From Nocardioides gansuensis (lineage in GTDB: Bacteria; Actinomycetota; Actinomycetes; Propionibacteriales; Nocardioidaceae), in NCBI RefSeq assembly GCF_003076135.1, contig NZ_QDGZ01000007.1:248001-312000 (forward strand): a stretch of DNA of 64,000 nucleotides. The letters run 5' to 3'. Of this stretch, positions 44,824-53,831 are shown in pieces. Below the pieces are notes generated by a model, which did no database searches, was not told the origin of the DNA, and worked only from the letters and a program-made list of their open reading frames with translations. The number at the start of each line of letters is the position of its first letter. Position 1 is the stretch's first letter. Both the position numbers and the translations under genes were made by a program.

Positions 44824-44889
44824 CTGCTCCGGGGCCTGACCGTTCGCGAGATCGCCAGGCAGAACGGGGTCGCGGAGGCGACGGCTATC
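44824..44889 (+). pseudogene. orphan fragment of a LuxR helix-turn-helix
   Basis: Immediately after the response-regulator stop, one base out of its frame, the sequence reads LLRGLTVREIARQNGVAEAT. This is the recognition-helix part of a LuxR domain (compare LVEGFSVRDIAQRGVVSEAT in the gene just upstream). No start or flanking domain exists. It is probably what remains of a second regulator copy. Confidence 0.55.
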
Positions 44890-46000
44890 CCCGCGCCTCC
44901 GCGACCGCCTCGGCGAGCACGTCGACCACGCGCTCCTGCATCCGCTCGGTCAGGTGGGGGTACATGGGCAGCGAGAGGATCTCGCCGGCCGCCCGCTCGG
45001 CCACCGGCGCGCTGCCTGGCCCCAGGTCGAGGTCCTGGTAGGCCGGAGTGAGGTGCACCGGGGTCGGGTAGTGCACGCCCGCCCCGATCCCCGCCCGCGC
45101 GAGGGAGGCCAGCACGTTGTCGCGGTCGCGGACGCGGACCACGTAGAGGTGCCAGACGTGCCGTCCCACGACGGGCTGCCTGGGGCGGACAACGCCGGGG
45201 ACGCCGGCGAGCAGCTCGTCGTAGCGCTGGGCAGCGCGGCAGCGCAGGTCGTTCCACTTCTCCAGCCGGTCGAGCTTCGCACGCAGGTAGACGGCCTGGA
45301 CGGAGTCGAGGCGTGAGCTCATGCCGACGACCTGGTGGACGTAGCGGGCCCGTGAGCCGTGGGCGCGCAGCAACCTCACCTGGGCCGCGAGGTGGGGATC
45401 GTCGGTCGTCACGGCGCCTGCGTCCCCCGCCGCCCCGAGGTTCTTGCCCGGGGAGAGGCTGGTCGCCGCGATGTGGCCCAGCGCTCCCACGTACCGGTCG
45501 TCCAGGCGGGCACCCTGGGCATGGGAGGCGTCCTCGACGAGGGGCAGGGCATGGGCGCGGCAGATGTCGGTGAGTGACTCGACCGGCGCGACCTGGCCGA
45601 ACAGGTGCACCGCGACGACCGCCCGGGTGCGCGGGGTCAGCGCCTCCTCGACGGCAGCCGGGTCGACGAGGAGGTGGACGTCGTCGACGTCCACGGGCAC
45701 GGGGACGGCGCCGATCCGCGCCACCGCCTCCGCGGTCGCGATGAACGTGTTGGCCGGGAGCACGACCTCGGCCCGGGGTCCGACCCCGACCGCGCGCAGG
45801 GCCAGCTCCAGCGCGTCGGTGCCGTTGGCCACGCCCACGCAGTGCCGTACGCCGAGGAACGCGGCGTACGCGTGCTCGAACTCGGCGACGGGCGGGCCGT
45901 CGACGAACGAGGTCTCGGCGAAGACCGCCTCCAGCCCGGCCTGCACCTCGCTGGCGATCTCGGCGTGCTGGGCAGCCAGGTCGACGAACGGCACCTTCAT
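44885..46000 (-). CDS. DegT/DnrJ/EryC1/StrS sugar aminotransferase
   Basis: A 371-residue PLP enzyme. N-terminal MKVPFVDLAAQHAEI; PLP contacts EDASHAQGA; Schiff-base Lys about 186 in SLSPGKNLGAAGDAG; AHGSRARYVHQVVGMSSRLD. Such enzymes convert keto-sugar nucleotides to amino sugars for surface glycans or antibiotics. GGAGG precedes ATG 46000. No other sugar genes adjoin it, but a Stealth glycosyltransferase is at 60.8 kb. Confidence 0.9.
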   Translation of the reverse strand: MKVPFVDLAAQHAEIASEVQAGLEAVFAETSFVDGPPVAEFEHAYAAFLGVRHCVGVANGTDALELALRAVGVGPRAEVVLPANTFIATAEAVARIGAVPVPVDVDDVHLLVDPAAVEEALTPRTRAVVAVHLFGQVAPVESLTDICRAHALPLVEDASHAQGARLDDRYVGALGHIAATSLSPGKNLGAAGDAGAVTTDDPHLAAQVRLLRAHGSRARYVHQVVGMSSRLDSVQAVYLRAKLDRLEKWNDLRCRAAQRYDELLAGVPGVVRPRQPVVGRHVWHLYVVRVRDRDNVLASLARAGIGAGVHYPTPVHLTPAYQDLDLGPGSAPVAERAAGEILSLPMYPHLTERMQERVVDVLAEAVAEARG

Positions 46001-46037
46001 GACACGACCTCCGTCCGGCTCCTCAGCGGACCGGCAC

Positions 46038-46222
46038 CGGCACCCGGCGGCCTCGGTGTGCCGGGTGCCGATGCGCGGCCCGGATGCCGCGCCGGGCGGA
46101 GATGCCGGCCCCCGCCAGTGGGCCAGCATCTCCTCCCTGTTCCATGGGCTGCGCGGCGAACTCCGCGGCTGGGCTCCATACAGCAACCCCTTGCTCTTGG
46201 TGCGCCCCCGCTAAGGGGCGCA
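46038..46222 (-). promoter_or_regulatory. structured leader candidates before the DegT gene
   Basis: Two perfect hairpins lie in the 292-base gap: CGGCACCCGGC with GCCGGGTGCCG (46038-46070, 11 bp), and TGCGCCCC with GGGGCGCA (46201-46222, 8 bp). The second may end the pth transcript. A 10-base palindrome CCAATATTGG is at 46276-46285. No known riboswitch consensus is recognised. Confidence 0.4.
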
Positions 46223-46292
46223 CTTTCATCGTCCGAGCCGCGGGGCAGCCGCGGGGTGGCCGGCGGGGGCAATCGCCAATATTGGTGAGCGG

Positions 46293-46883
46293 TCAGGAGT
46301 TGAACCGCTGCTGCGTCTTCTCGAGGCCCTCGGTGACCAGGCACTCGACCGCATCGGCGGCATCCATCACCTGGAACGGCAGGTCCTTGCGCTCGGCAGT
46401 GGAGTAGTTGCTCAGCACGAAGTCGGCCACGTCCTGGCGTCCCGGGGGGCGTCCGATCCCCGCCCGCACGCGGTGGAAGTCGCCCGTGCCGAGCGAGGAG
46501 CGCATGGACCGCAGCCCGTTGTGGCCGTTGTCGCCGCCTCCGAGCTTGATCCGCAGCGTGCCGAAGGCGATGTCGAGCTCGTCGTGGATCGCGACGATCC
46601 GCTCGGGGGGCACCTTGTAGAACGTCGCCAGCGCCTTCACGGGCCCGCCCGACTCGTTCATGTAGCAACGCGGACGGGCAAGTACGACGCGTGGGCCGGG
46701 CACGCCCGGTGGGGTCAGCCTGCCCTCGACCACGTCGGCGCGACCGGTCTTGTGCGCGCGGAACGAGGCCCCCATCCGGCTCGCCAGCTCGTCGGTGACG
46801 AGGTAGCCGACGTTGTGCCGGTGCCCGGCGTACGCCGGTCCGGGGTTGCCGAGGCCGACCACCAGCCAGACGTCGTCGCTCAC
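46293..46883 (-). CDS. pth: peptidyl-tRNA hydrolase
   Basis: A 196-residue protein from GTG 46883, nine bases after GAGAGG. Motifs: [20 protein letters not shown] with the catalytic His, [38 protein letters not shown] and [14 protein letters not shown]. It recycles peptidyl-tRNA. An in-frame ATG at 46892 is possible. It is adjacent to rplY as in M. tuberculosis Rv1014c-Rv1015c. Confidence 0.95.
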   Translation of the reverse strand: MSDDVWLVVGLGNPGPAYAGHRHNVGYLVTDELASRMGASFRAHKTGRADVVEGRLTPPGVPGPRVVLARPRCYMNESGGPVKALATFYKVPPERIVAIHDELDIAFGTLRIKLGGGDNGHNGLRSMRSSLGTGDFHRVRAGIGRPPGRQDVADFVLSNYSTAERKDLPFQVMDAADAVECLVTEGLEKTQQRFNS

Positions 46884-46903
46884 GCCGCACATCCTCTCAA
46901 ATG

Positions 46904-47014
46904 CCGAGTCGGCGCATCTGCACACCCGAAATGCACCGAGTCGGCGCATCTGCACACACTCGCTGTGCAGATGCGCCGACTCGAGGGGTTGTCAGCGCGC
47001 AGACGCGCCGACTC
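46904..47014. repeat. four copies of a GAGTCGGCGCATCTGCACAC-type repeat
   Basis: Direct copies at 46906-46925 and 46938-46957, inverted ones at 46964-46982 and 46997-47014. Opposed copies can fold into hairpins. The last overlaps the rplY stop. A related core occurs at 39786-39840. Confidence 0.8.
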
Positions 47015-47678
47015 ACTCCTCGGAGGCGGGCTCCTCGGCGGGGGCCTCCTCGGCGGCGGCCTCGGCCTCGGGCTCCTCGTGGACGATGCCGACCTCGGCC
47101 TCGGCCTCCTCCAGCTCGGCCTCGAGGGCCTCGGCGGAGATCTGCTGGGTCACGTTGACGACCAGCAGCTCCTCGTCGGAGAGGAGGGTGCTGCCGGCGG
47201 GCAGCTCGACGTCCTTGGCGAGGATCTGGGTGCCGGCCTCGGCGCCCTCGACCGACACCTCGAAGAACTCGGGGATGTGCGTGGCCTCGGCCTCGATCTG
47301 GAGGGTGGTGTTCTCGTTGACCACCAGGGTCTCGGCGGCGGCGTCACCGACCACGTGGATCGGGACGTCGACGGTGACCTTCTCGCCACTCTTGACGGCG
47401 ATGAAGTCGACGTGCTCGATGACGCGGCGGATCGGGTCGACCTGCACGTGCTTGGTCAGCGCGAGCTGCGAGGTGCCGTCGATGTCGAGGTCGAGCAGGG
47501 CGTTGGCGCCACCGTGCTTGATCGCCATCATCGTCGCGTGGCCCGGCAGGGTCACGTGGACCGGGTCGTGGCCGTGGCCGTAGACGACCGCGGGGATCTT
47601 GTTGTCGCGACGGATGCGGCGGGCCGCACCCTTGCCGAACTCGGTGCGCTGCTCGGCGGTGATCTTCTCGGCGGACAT
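47013..47678 (-). CDS. rplY: 50S ribosomal protein L25 / Ctc
   Basis: A 221-residue long-form L25. N-terminal 5S-rRNA-binding domain (EQRTEFGKGAARRIRRDNKI, PAVVYGHGHDPVHV), TL5-type second domain (IHVVGDAAAETLVVNENTTL), then an acidic Glu/Ala tail common in actinobacteria. GAGGAG precedes ATG 47678. It is next to pth. Confidence 0.95.
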   Translation of the reverse strand: MSAEKITAEQRTEFGKGAARRIRRDNKIPAVVYGHGHDPVHVTLPGHATMMAIKHGGANALLDLDIDGTSQLALTKHVQVDPIRRVIEHVDFIAVKSGEKVTVDVPIHVVGDAAAETLVVNENTTLQIEAEATHIPEFFEVSVEGAEAGTQILAKDVELPAGSTLLSDEELLVVNVTQQISAEALEAELEEAEAEVGIVHEEPEAEAAAEEAPAEEPASEE

Positions 47679-47721
47679 GCTGTTCTCCTCAGTGTGTGAT
47701 CCAGGGGCCCCGGGACGACGA

Positions 47722-47753
47722 GAGCCGCGCATCCGGACCTGGACGCGCGGCTC
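47722..47753 (-). promoter_or_regulatory. leader hairpin upstream of rplY
   Basis: GAGCCGCGC and GCGCGGCTC pair perfectly (9 bp, 14-base loop), 44 bases ahead of the rplY start. It may affect translation or be an autoregulatory site; no L25-specific motif is known to me. Confidence 0.35.
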
Positions 47754-47914
47754 TGACAGCTCGCGGGCCCTGTCGATCACGGAGCGGAAGCTCCCTCGCC
47801 GAGGCAACCCGAGAACTCTAGACGCCACCGGCCGTGCCGGCCAAACCGCGAGGGGCCTCGAAATAGACTCGGCCTCGTCCGCCCGAGCGGTTCCGCCGAC
47901 CAAGGAGTCACGAC

Positions 47915-48085
47915 ATGACCGGCAGCGCACACGACCCGATGGGCCGCCGGGCACACGAGGTGCCCCCCGGAGTCCCCCGGTGGGTCAGGCTCCTGGCGCT
48001 CGGGCTGGTAGTGGCGCTGGTCGCGGTGGTGGTGGTCATGCTCCTGGTCGGCGGCGAGCACGGCCCTGGGAGGCACGGCGGATGA
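47915..48085 (+). CDS. 56-residue membrane microprotein
   Basis: ATG 47915 follows AAGGAG. MTGSAHDPMGRRAHEVPPGV then one hydrophobic helix (LLALGLVVALVAVVVVMLLV) and a Gly/His-rich end. Its stop overlaps the next start (ATGATG), so it is coupled to the DUF2269-like membrane gene. A small subunit of that protein is plausible. Confidence 0.65.
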   Translation: MTGSAHDPMGRRAHEVPPGVPRWVRLLALGLVVALVAVVVVMLLVGGEHGPGRHGG

Positions 48086-48582
48086 TGTCCGCGGGGCTCC
48101 GGAGGCTGATGCTGACGGTGCATGTGGGGAGCTCGGTCGGCTGGCTCGGCGCGATCGCGGCGTACATCTCCCTCAACGTGCCCGCCCTGGCCAGCGGGGA
48201 CGACCAGGCCGTCCGCGCGGCCTACCTGATGATGGACGTCGTCATGCGCTATGCCCTGGTCCCGCTCGCGACCTTGTCGCTTGTGACCGGCGTCGTCCAG
48301 GCGCTCGGGACGCCCTGGGGCCTGTTCCGGCACTACTGGGTGACGATCAGCCTGGCCCTGACCACCTTCGCGTTCGTGATCCTCGTGCTGCACCTGCCGG
48401 CCGTCGGCGAGATGGCGCGGACAGCCGCCGATCCGGAGACGGACGTGAGCCACCTCGGCGGCGACCTCCTCCACTCCATCGGCGGACTGGCCGTCCTCCT
48501 GGTCCCGCTCGGGCTGAACATCTACAAGCCCCGGGGGCTCACGCGATACGGCTGGCGACGCACGCGCCAGATTTCCGGGTGA
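48082..48582 (+). CDS. DUF2269-like integral membrane protein
   Basis: A 166-residue protein with four membrane segments: LMLTVHVGSSVGWLGAIAAY, YALVPLATLSLVTGVVQALG, HYWVTISLALTTFAFVILVL and HSIGGLAVLLVPLGLNIYKP. The His residues in helices resemble heme- or metal-binding membrane families. Function unknown; translation is coupled to the upstream microprotein. Confidence 0.8.
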   Translation: MMSAGLRRLMLTVHVGSSVGWLGAIAAYISLNVPALASGDDQAVRAAYLMMDVVMRYALVPLATLSLVTGVVQALGTPWGLFRHYWVTISLALTTFAFVILVLHLPAVGEMARTAADPETDVSHLGGDLLHSIGGLAVLLVPLGLNIYKPRGLTRYGWRRTRQISG

Positions 48583-48614
48583 GCCGGGGCGGGGCCCGCA
48601 CCTAGGGTGGCCCC

Positions 48615-51092
48615 GTGTCCCTCACCCTCACCGAGGCCCGCGAGCGCGCGGCCCTGATCAGCCAGGTCTCCACCCAGGTCCACCTCGACCTCACCAGCGC
48701 CGACGACTTCGGCGTGGAGGCGACCGTCCGGTTCGCCTGCGCGGTGCCGGGCGCCGAGACGTTCCTCGAGCTCAAGGACGCCACCGGGGTCACGGTCACC
48801 CTCAACGGCAGCCCGCTGGACGCGTTGTACGACGGCCGCCGCATCGCCCTGCCCGGCCTGGCTGTGGAGAACGAGGTGACCGTGACGGGGCGGCTGCCCT
48901 ACGTCACCGATGGCGACGGCATGAACGTGCTGGTCGACCCGGCGGACGGCGAGCGATACGTGTGTGCCCTGACCGCGATGGACATCGCGCAGAAGGTCCT
49001 CCCCTGCTTCGACCAGCCCGACCTCAAGACGACGTTCGCGGTCGAGGTCACGGCGCCGGCCCACTGGTCGGTCGTGGCCAACGGGGTCTCGACTTCGCTC
49101 GACCGTCCGGAGGGTCGAGCGGAGTCGAGACCCAGGACCTGGACGTTCGCGCCGACGCCGCCCATCTCGACGTACCTCTTCGTCGTCTGCGGCGGCCCGT
49201 GGGTGTCGTTCACGTGGGACGAGCCCTACGGCGACGGCACCCTTCCCTTCGGCTGGCACGCGCGCGCCTCGCAGCGCGCCGAGCTCGAGCGCGACGCCGA
49301 CGAACTGCGGACCGTGACCTCGCGCTGCTTCCAGCACTACACGTCCGTCTTCGACGAGCCCTACCCGTTCGACGACTTCCAGCAGGTCTTCGTGCCGGGC
49401 CTGAACTGGGGCGCCATGGAGTTCCCCGGCTGCGTGGCCTACCGCGACGAGATGCTCAGCCCCGGCGAGCCGACCGCGATGGAGCGGCACTGGCGCACGT
49501 CGGTGATCGCCCACGAGATGGCGCACATGTGGTTCGGCGACCTGGTCACGATGCGCTGGTGGGAGGACTCCTGGCTCAACGAGTCCTTCGCGGAGTACAT
49601 GGGCTTCCAGGTCGCGGACGCCGCCGCCGGAGCGGCCAACTCGTGGACGGCCGTGGCCCTCGCCCGCAAGCCCACGGCCTACCGGGCCGACCTCCGCCGC
49701 TCGACCCATCCCATCGCCGAGGACGCCGAGGCGCTGGTCGACGTCGACACCGCCTTCAACAACTTCGACATGATCACCTACGCCAAGGGGATGGCGGCGC
49801 TGCGCCAGCTGGTGGTGTGGCTGGGCGAGGACGACTTCCTCGCCGGTGTCAACAAGCACCTGACCGCCCACGCCTTCGGGAACGCCACCCTCGCCGACTT
49901 CCTCGACGCCCTCGACTCCGCGACCGACCGCGACGTGCGCGCGTGGGCCGGGGCCTGGCTGCGGACCACCGGCTTCGACCGGATCGTGGTGACCCGCGAC
50001 GGCGGCGTGCCGGTGCTGACGCGGGTCGGGTCGCGGCCGCACCGCTTCACCGTCGCGGCGTACGACGAGGCGCTGGGGCTCGTGGGCGAGCGTCTCGTCG
50101 ACCTCGCGGACTCCCCCGTCGCGCTGCCGGAGTTCGCAGGCCGGGTGGTGCTGCCCAACGCGCTCGACGAGACCTACGCCGCCCTCGAGCCCGACGACGC
50201 CTCCTGGCAGGCGCTGGTCGACGGCCTGCCCGCGATCGACACGTCGCTGACCCGGGCGCTCGTCTGGGCGACCGCCGGGCACCTGGCCGAGTCGGGGCTG
50301 ATGCCGGTGGCCGACCTCGTCGCGATGGCCGGGCGCCACCTCGCCGTCGAGCAGGACGCGACCGTCTTCGAGGCGGCCCTCGTCCTCGTGCTGCGCGTGC
50401 TGCGGCGGCAGGGCGACCCGGCGACCCTGGGCGGGCAGCTGGCCGACGTGGCGGGGCTCGCCGAGGGCGTGCTGCGCGACGGGCCGTCGACGCTGGCCCC
50501 GGCCGCCGCCCGCGCGCTGGCACGCACCAGCGCCTCCGTGGCGCAGCTCGCGGCCTGGCTCGACGGCGGGGGTGGCCTCCCCGAGGCCGACCAGGACGTC
50601 CGCTGGCTGCTCGTGCAGCGGCTCGCCTCCCTCGGCGACGGCAGCCGGATCGACGCGGAGGCCGCGCGCGACCGCACCTCCTCCGGAGCCCACGCGGCCC
50701 TCACGGCCCGGGCCTCGGTGCCGACCGTCGAGGCCAAGGAGTCGGCCTTCGTGCGCATGGTCAGCGGTGAGCTGTCCAACCGGGAGCTGAGCGCGATCGC
50801 GCATGGCCTCTGGGCGTGGGAGCACGCCGATCTCGTCGCGCCCTATGTGCCGCGCTACCTCAGCGACGGCCTCGACCTGGCTTGGAGGTCCGGCCAGGCG
50901 ATGGGCGGTGTCATCGGCGACGCGTTCCCCTGGCTGCCGATGTCGCACGACGCCCGCCGGGAGCTGCGGTCCGCGCTCGCTGACACCCTGGCCGGCGACG
51001 TACCGACCGTGCTCCGGCGTGAGTGGGACGACCACCTCGACGACCTCGACCGGGTGATCGCGGCTGTGACGGGATCACCGGATATCCGGTGA
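48615..51092 (+). CDS. pepN: aminopeptidase N (M1 family)
   Basis: An 825-residue metalloprotease. Exopeptidase motif GAMEF at 266-270; zinc motif HEMAH at 300-304 with the distal Glu 323 in NESFAEYMG. The C-terminal ERAP1-like helical domain is intact. It trims N-terminal residues from peptides. Residues 157-174 (GVSTSLDRPEGRAESRPR) are encoded by an almost perfect palindromic repeat in the N-terminal beta domain. GTG start. Confidence 0.95.
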   Translation: MSLTLTEARERAALISQVSTQVHLDLTSADDFGVEATVRFACAVPGAETFLELKDATGVTVTLNGSPLDALYDGRRIALPGLAVENEVTVTGRLPYVTDGDGMNVLVDPADGERYVCALTAMDIAQKVLPCFDQPDLKTTFAVEVTAPAHWSVVANGVSTSLDRPEGRAESRPRTWTFAPTPPISTYLFVVCGGPWVSFTWDEPYGDGTLPFGWHARASQRAELERDADELRTVTSRCFQHYTSVFDEPYPFDDFQQVFVPGLNWGAMEFPGCVAYRDEMLSPGEPTAMERHWRTSVIAHEMAHMWFGDLVTMRWWEDSWLNESFAEYMGFQVADAAAGAANSWTAVALARKPTAYRADLRRSTHPIAEDAEALVDVDTAFNNFDMITYAKGMAALRQLVVWLGEDDFLAGVNKHLTAHAFGNATLADFLDALDSATDRDVRAWAGAWLRTTGFDRIVVTRDGGVPVLTRVGSRPHRFTVAAYDEALGLVGERLVDLADSPVALPEFAGRVVLPNALDETYAALEPDDASWQALVDGLPAIDTSLTRALVWATAGHLAESGLMPVADLVAMAGRHLAVEQDATVFEAALVLVLRVLRRQGDPATLGGQLADVAGLAEGVLRDGPSTLAPAAARALARTSASVAQLAAWLDGGGGLPEADQDVRWLLVQRLASLGDGSRIDAEAARDRTSSGAHAALTARASVPTVEAKESAFVRMVSGELSNRELSAIAHGLWAWEHADLVAPYVPRYLSDGLDLAWRSGQAMGGVIGDAFPWLPMSHDARRELRSALADTLAGDVPTVLRREWDDHLDDLDRVIAAVTGSPDIR
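49084..49133. repeat. near-perfect palindromic repeat inside pepN
   Basis: GGGTCTCGACTTCGCTCGAC on the left pairs with GTCGAGCGGAGTCGAGACCC on the right, one mismatch, short GTCCGGAGG-type loop. The best preserved copy of the family, and inside a coding frame. Confidence 0.9.
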
Positions 51093-51097
51093 ACCTG

Positions 51098-51131
51098 GCG
51101 GTTCTGAGGAGTTGCCACTCCTGAGAACCGC
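51098..51131. terminator. hairpin between pepN and prs
   Basis: GCGGTTCTGAGGAGT and ACTCCTGAGAACCGC pair over 15 positions with one mismatch, 4-base loop. It is flanked on both sides by the palindrome GGATATCC. It serves two convergent genes, so probably a bidirectional terminator. Confidence 0.7.
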
Positions 51132-51166
51132 CGACATCCCGGATATCCGGGGGTTCTGCCCTGCCC

Positions 51167-52147
51167 TCAGGCGTGGCCGTCGAACATCGAGGTCACGGAG
51201 CCGTCCTCGAAGACCTCGCGGATGGCCCGTGCGATCAGCGGCGCGATCGAGAGGGTCGTGAGCTTGTCGAACTGGCGGTCGGGGGCGACCGGCAGGGTGT
51301 TGGTCACGACGATCTCGGTGGCCGAGGAGTTCTTGAGCCGGTCGACCGCGGGGTCGGACAGGATCGGGTGGGTCGCGGCGATGATCACGCCCGCGGCACC
51401 TGCCTCCACGCACGCCTCGGCGGCCTTCACGATCGTGCCGCCGGTGTCGATCATGTCGTCGGTCAGGATGCAGATGCGGTCCTTGACGTCACCGACGACG
51501 CGGTTGGCGACGGTCTCGTTGGGCCGGTCCGTACGCCGCGTCTTGTGGATGAACGCCAGCGGCACTCCCCCGAGGCGGGCCGACCAGCGCTCGGCGACCT
51601 TGATCCGGCCGGCGTCCGGCGAGACCACGGCGAGCTGCTGGTCGCCGTACTTGTCACGCACATAGTCGGTGAGGATCGGCAGCGCCATCAGGTGGTCGAC
51701 GGGGCCGTCGAAGAAGCCCTGGATCTGGTCGGCGTGGAGGTCGACGGTGATCAGCCGGTCGGCGCCGGCGGTCTTGAAGAGGTCGGCGACCAGCCGCGCG
51801 GAGATCGGCTCGCGACCGCGGTGCTTCTTGTCCTGGCGGCCGTAGCCGTAGAACGGCATGACCACGGTGATCCGCTTGGCGCTCGCGCGCTTGAGCGCGT
51901 CGACCATGATCAGGTGCTCCATGATCCACTCGTTGATCGGAGCCGTGTGGCTCTGGATCACGAAGGCGTCACACCCGCGCACCGACTCCTCGTAGCGGAC
52001 GTAGAGCTCGCCGTTGGCGAAGGCGTACGCCGACTGCGGCACCAGCCCGCACTCGAGCAGCTCGGCGACCTCTTCCGCCAGCTGGGGATGGGCCCGGCCG
52101 CTGAAGACCATCAGGTTCTTCTCGGTCGTCCGCTTCATTCCGCTCAC
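51167..52147 (-). CDS. prs: ribose-phosphate pyrophosphokinase
   Basis: A 326-residue PRPP synthase. FSGRAHPQLAEEVAELL, FYGYGRQDKKHRGREPISAR, TVDLHADQIQGFF and the PRPP loop DDMIDTGGTI are all present. GTG 52147, eight bases after GAGGAGC, is preferred to ATG 52138. With glmU upstream it matches M. tuberculosis Rv1017c-Rv1018c. Confidence 0.95.
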   Translation of the reverse strand: MSGMKRTTEKNLMVFSGRAHPQLAEEVAELLECGLVPQSAYAFANGELYVRYEESVRGCDAFVIQSHTAPINEWIMEHLIMVDALKRASAKRITVVMPFYGYGRQDKKHRGREPISARLVADLFKTAGADRLITVDLHADQIQGFFDGPVDHLMALPILTDYVRDKYGDQQLAVVSPDAGRIKVAERWSARLGGVPLAFIHKTRRTDRPNETVANRVVGDVKDRICILTDDMIDTGGTIVKAAEACVEAGAAGVIIAATHPILSDPAVDRLKNSSATEIVVTNTLPVAPDRQFDKLTTLSIAPLIARAIREVFEDGSVTSMFDGHA

Positions 52148-52222
52148 GCGCTGGAGCTCCTCGCCTCGCCGGTGGCTACGACCTGATTCTCGCCCACGGA
52201 CGCTGCATGTCCCAACCCCGGG

Positions 52223-53683
52223 TCAGGAGTCCTGAGACACCTGCGGTTCACCGTCCGTTTTCCGGGCCGGAGCGTCCGCCGCCGCGGCCGCGGCGGCCTG
52301 TGCGGAGCCGGGGCGCTTGCGCTGCGCCCAGTGCTCGATGTTGCGCTGCGGGCTGCTGCTCACGGCGAGCGCGCCGGGCGGGACGTCGCGGCGCACGACC
52401 GTGCCACCCGCCGTACTCGCCCCGTCGCCGATGCTGACCGGCGCGACGAAGGTGTTGTTCGACCCGGTACGGGCCTGGCGGCCGACCACGGTGCGGTGCT
52501 TGTCGACCCCGTCGTAGTTGGCGAAGATCGTGCCGGCGCCGATGTTGGTGCCCTCGCCGATCTCCGCGTCGCCGACGTAGGACAGGTGCGGTACCTTGGC
52601 GCCGTCGTGGATCTGGGCGTTCTTGGTCTCGACGAAGGCGCCGATCTTGCCGTCCGCGCCGAGCTGGGTGCCGGGCCGCAGGTAGGCGAACGGGCCGACG
52701 CTCGCGCCGGCGCCGATCACGGCGAGCTTCCCGTGGGTGCGTACGACGCGCGCTCCAGCGCCGACCTCGCAGTCCTCCAGCGTCGTGTCCGGTCCGACGA
52801 CGGCGTCCTCGCGCACGACCGTCGCGCCGAGCAGCTGGGTGCCGGGCAGGAGGGTCACGTCGGGCTCGAGGACCACGTCGGCCTCGATCCAGGTGGTCGC
52901 GGGGTCCATGATCGTGACGCCCCGGCGCATCCAGTCGTCGGTGATGCGGTCGTTGAGCAGCCGCCCGAGCCGGGCCAGCTGGGCGCGGTCGTTGGCCGCC
53001 TCGGTCTCGGTGACGTCGTCGACGAGGTGGGCGCCGACGGTCAGGCCGTCCTCGCGGGCGAGGTGGACGGTGTCGGTGAGGTAGTACTCGCCCTTGGCGT
53101 TGTCGTTGCCGAGCCGCGGCAGCGCCGACTTCAGGAACTCCGCCTCGAAGGCGAGGATGCCCGAGTTGATCTCGCGGACCGCGCGCTGCTCGTCGGTGGC
53201 GTCCTTCTCCTCGACGATCGACTCGACGTCGCCCTCGTGGTTGCGGATGACCCGGCCGTAGCCGAACGGGTCGTCGACCTGGCCGGTCAGGATGCTCACG
53301 GCGCGCTCGGCCGCCTCGTGCTCGGCCGCGAAGGCCTTGAGGGACTCTCCCCGCAGCAGCGGGGCGTCGCCGGCGAGGACGATCACGGTGCCGGTCACGT
53401 CCGGGCACTGCTCGAGGGCCACCTGCACCGCGCCGCCCGTGCCGTCGAGCACCTCCTGCTCGGCCAGGATGCAGTCGGGCACGTACTCCCGCACGTGCGG
53501 CCCGACCTGCTCCTTCTGGTTGCCGATCACGGCCACCACCCGCTGCGGCTCCATGGCCTGCACCGCGGTCAGCACGTGGCCGACCATGCTGCGGCCACCG
53601 ACGCGGTGGAGCACCTTCATGGTCTTCGACTTCATCCGCGTGCCGCCGCCCGCGGCGAGCACGATCACGGTGAGGTTGTCCAT
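52223..53683 (-). CDS. glmU: bifunctional GlmU (UDP-GlcNAc synthesis)
   Basis: A 486-residue enzyme. Uridyltransferase motif VLAAGGGTRMKSKTMKVLH at about 8-26 and GDAPLLRGESLKAF; left-handed beta-helix acetyltransferase with GKIGAFVETKNAQI, HLSYVGDAEIGEGTNIGAGT and ANYDGVDKHRTVVG. It acetylates glucosamine-1-P and uridylates it for cell wall precursors. The tail after residue 455 is Ala-rich and disordered. Confidence 0.96.
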   Translation of the reverse strand: MDNLTVIVLAAGGGTRMKSKTMKVLHRVGGRSMVGHVLTAVQAMEPQRVVAVIGNQKEQVGPHVREYVPDCILAEQEVLDGTGGAVQVALEQCPDVTGTVIVLAGDAPLLRGESLKAFAAEHEAAERAVSILTGQVDDPFGYGRVIRNHEGDVESIVEEKDATDEQRAVREINSGILAFEAEFLKSALPRLGNDNAKGEYYLTDTVHLAREDGLTVGAHLVDDVTETEAANDRAQLARLGRLLNDRITDDWMRRGVTIMDPATTWIEADVVLEPDVTLLPGTQLLGATVVREDAVVGPDTTLEDCEVGAGARVVRTHGKLAVIGAGASVGPFAYLRPGTQLGADGKIGAFVETKNAQIHDGAKVPHLSYVGDAEIGEGTNIGAGTIFANYDGVDKHRTVVGRQARTGSNNTFVAPVSIGDGASTAGGTVVRRDVPPGALAVSSSPQRNIEHWAQRKRPGSAQAAAAAAADAPARKTDGEPQVSQDS

Positions 53684-53831
53684 GTCCCGCAGTCTTTCAC
53701 CGGCCAGGTCGGCGCGCCGGGCGCGGGGGTCGAGAAACCGGGTGCATCGAGCGCCCGCCCCTTGTCGCCGCCGCCACGGCGGAGCATCGTGGGAACCGTC
53801 ACGCACGACGGGGCTACGAGGAGGTAAGCCG

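Noticed and set aside
46001..46292. Cobalamin, c-di-GMP or SAM riboswitch before the DegT gene
   Set aside because: None of the conserved core motifs of these classes is present.
48522..51035. 837-codon frame opposite pepN
   Set aside because: Antisense shadow; pepN has a complete M1 motif set and good codon use.
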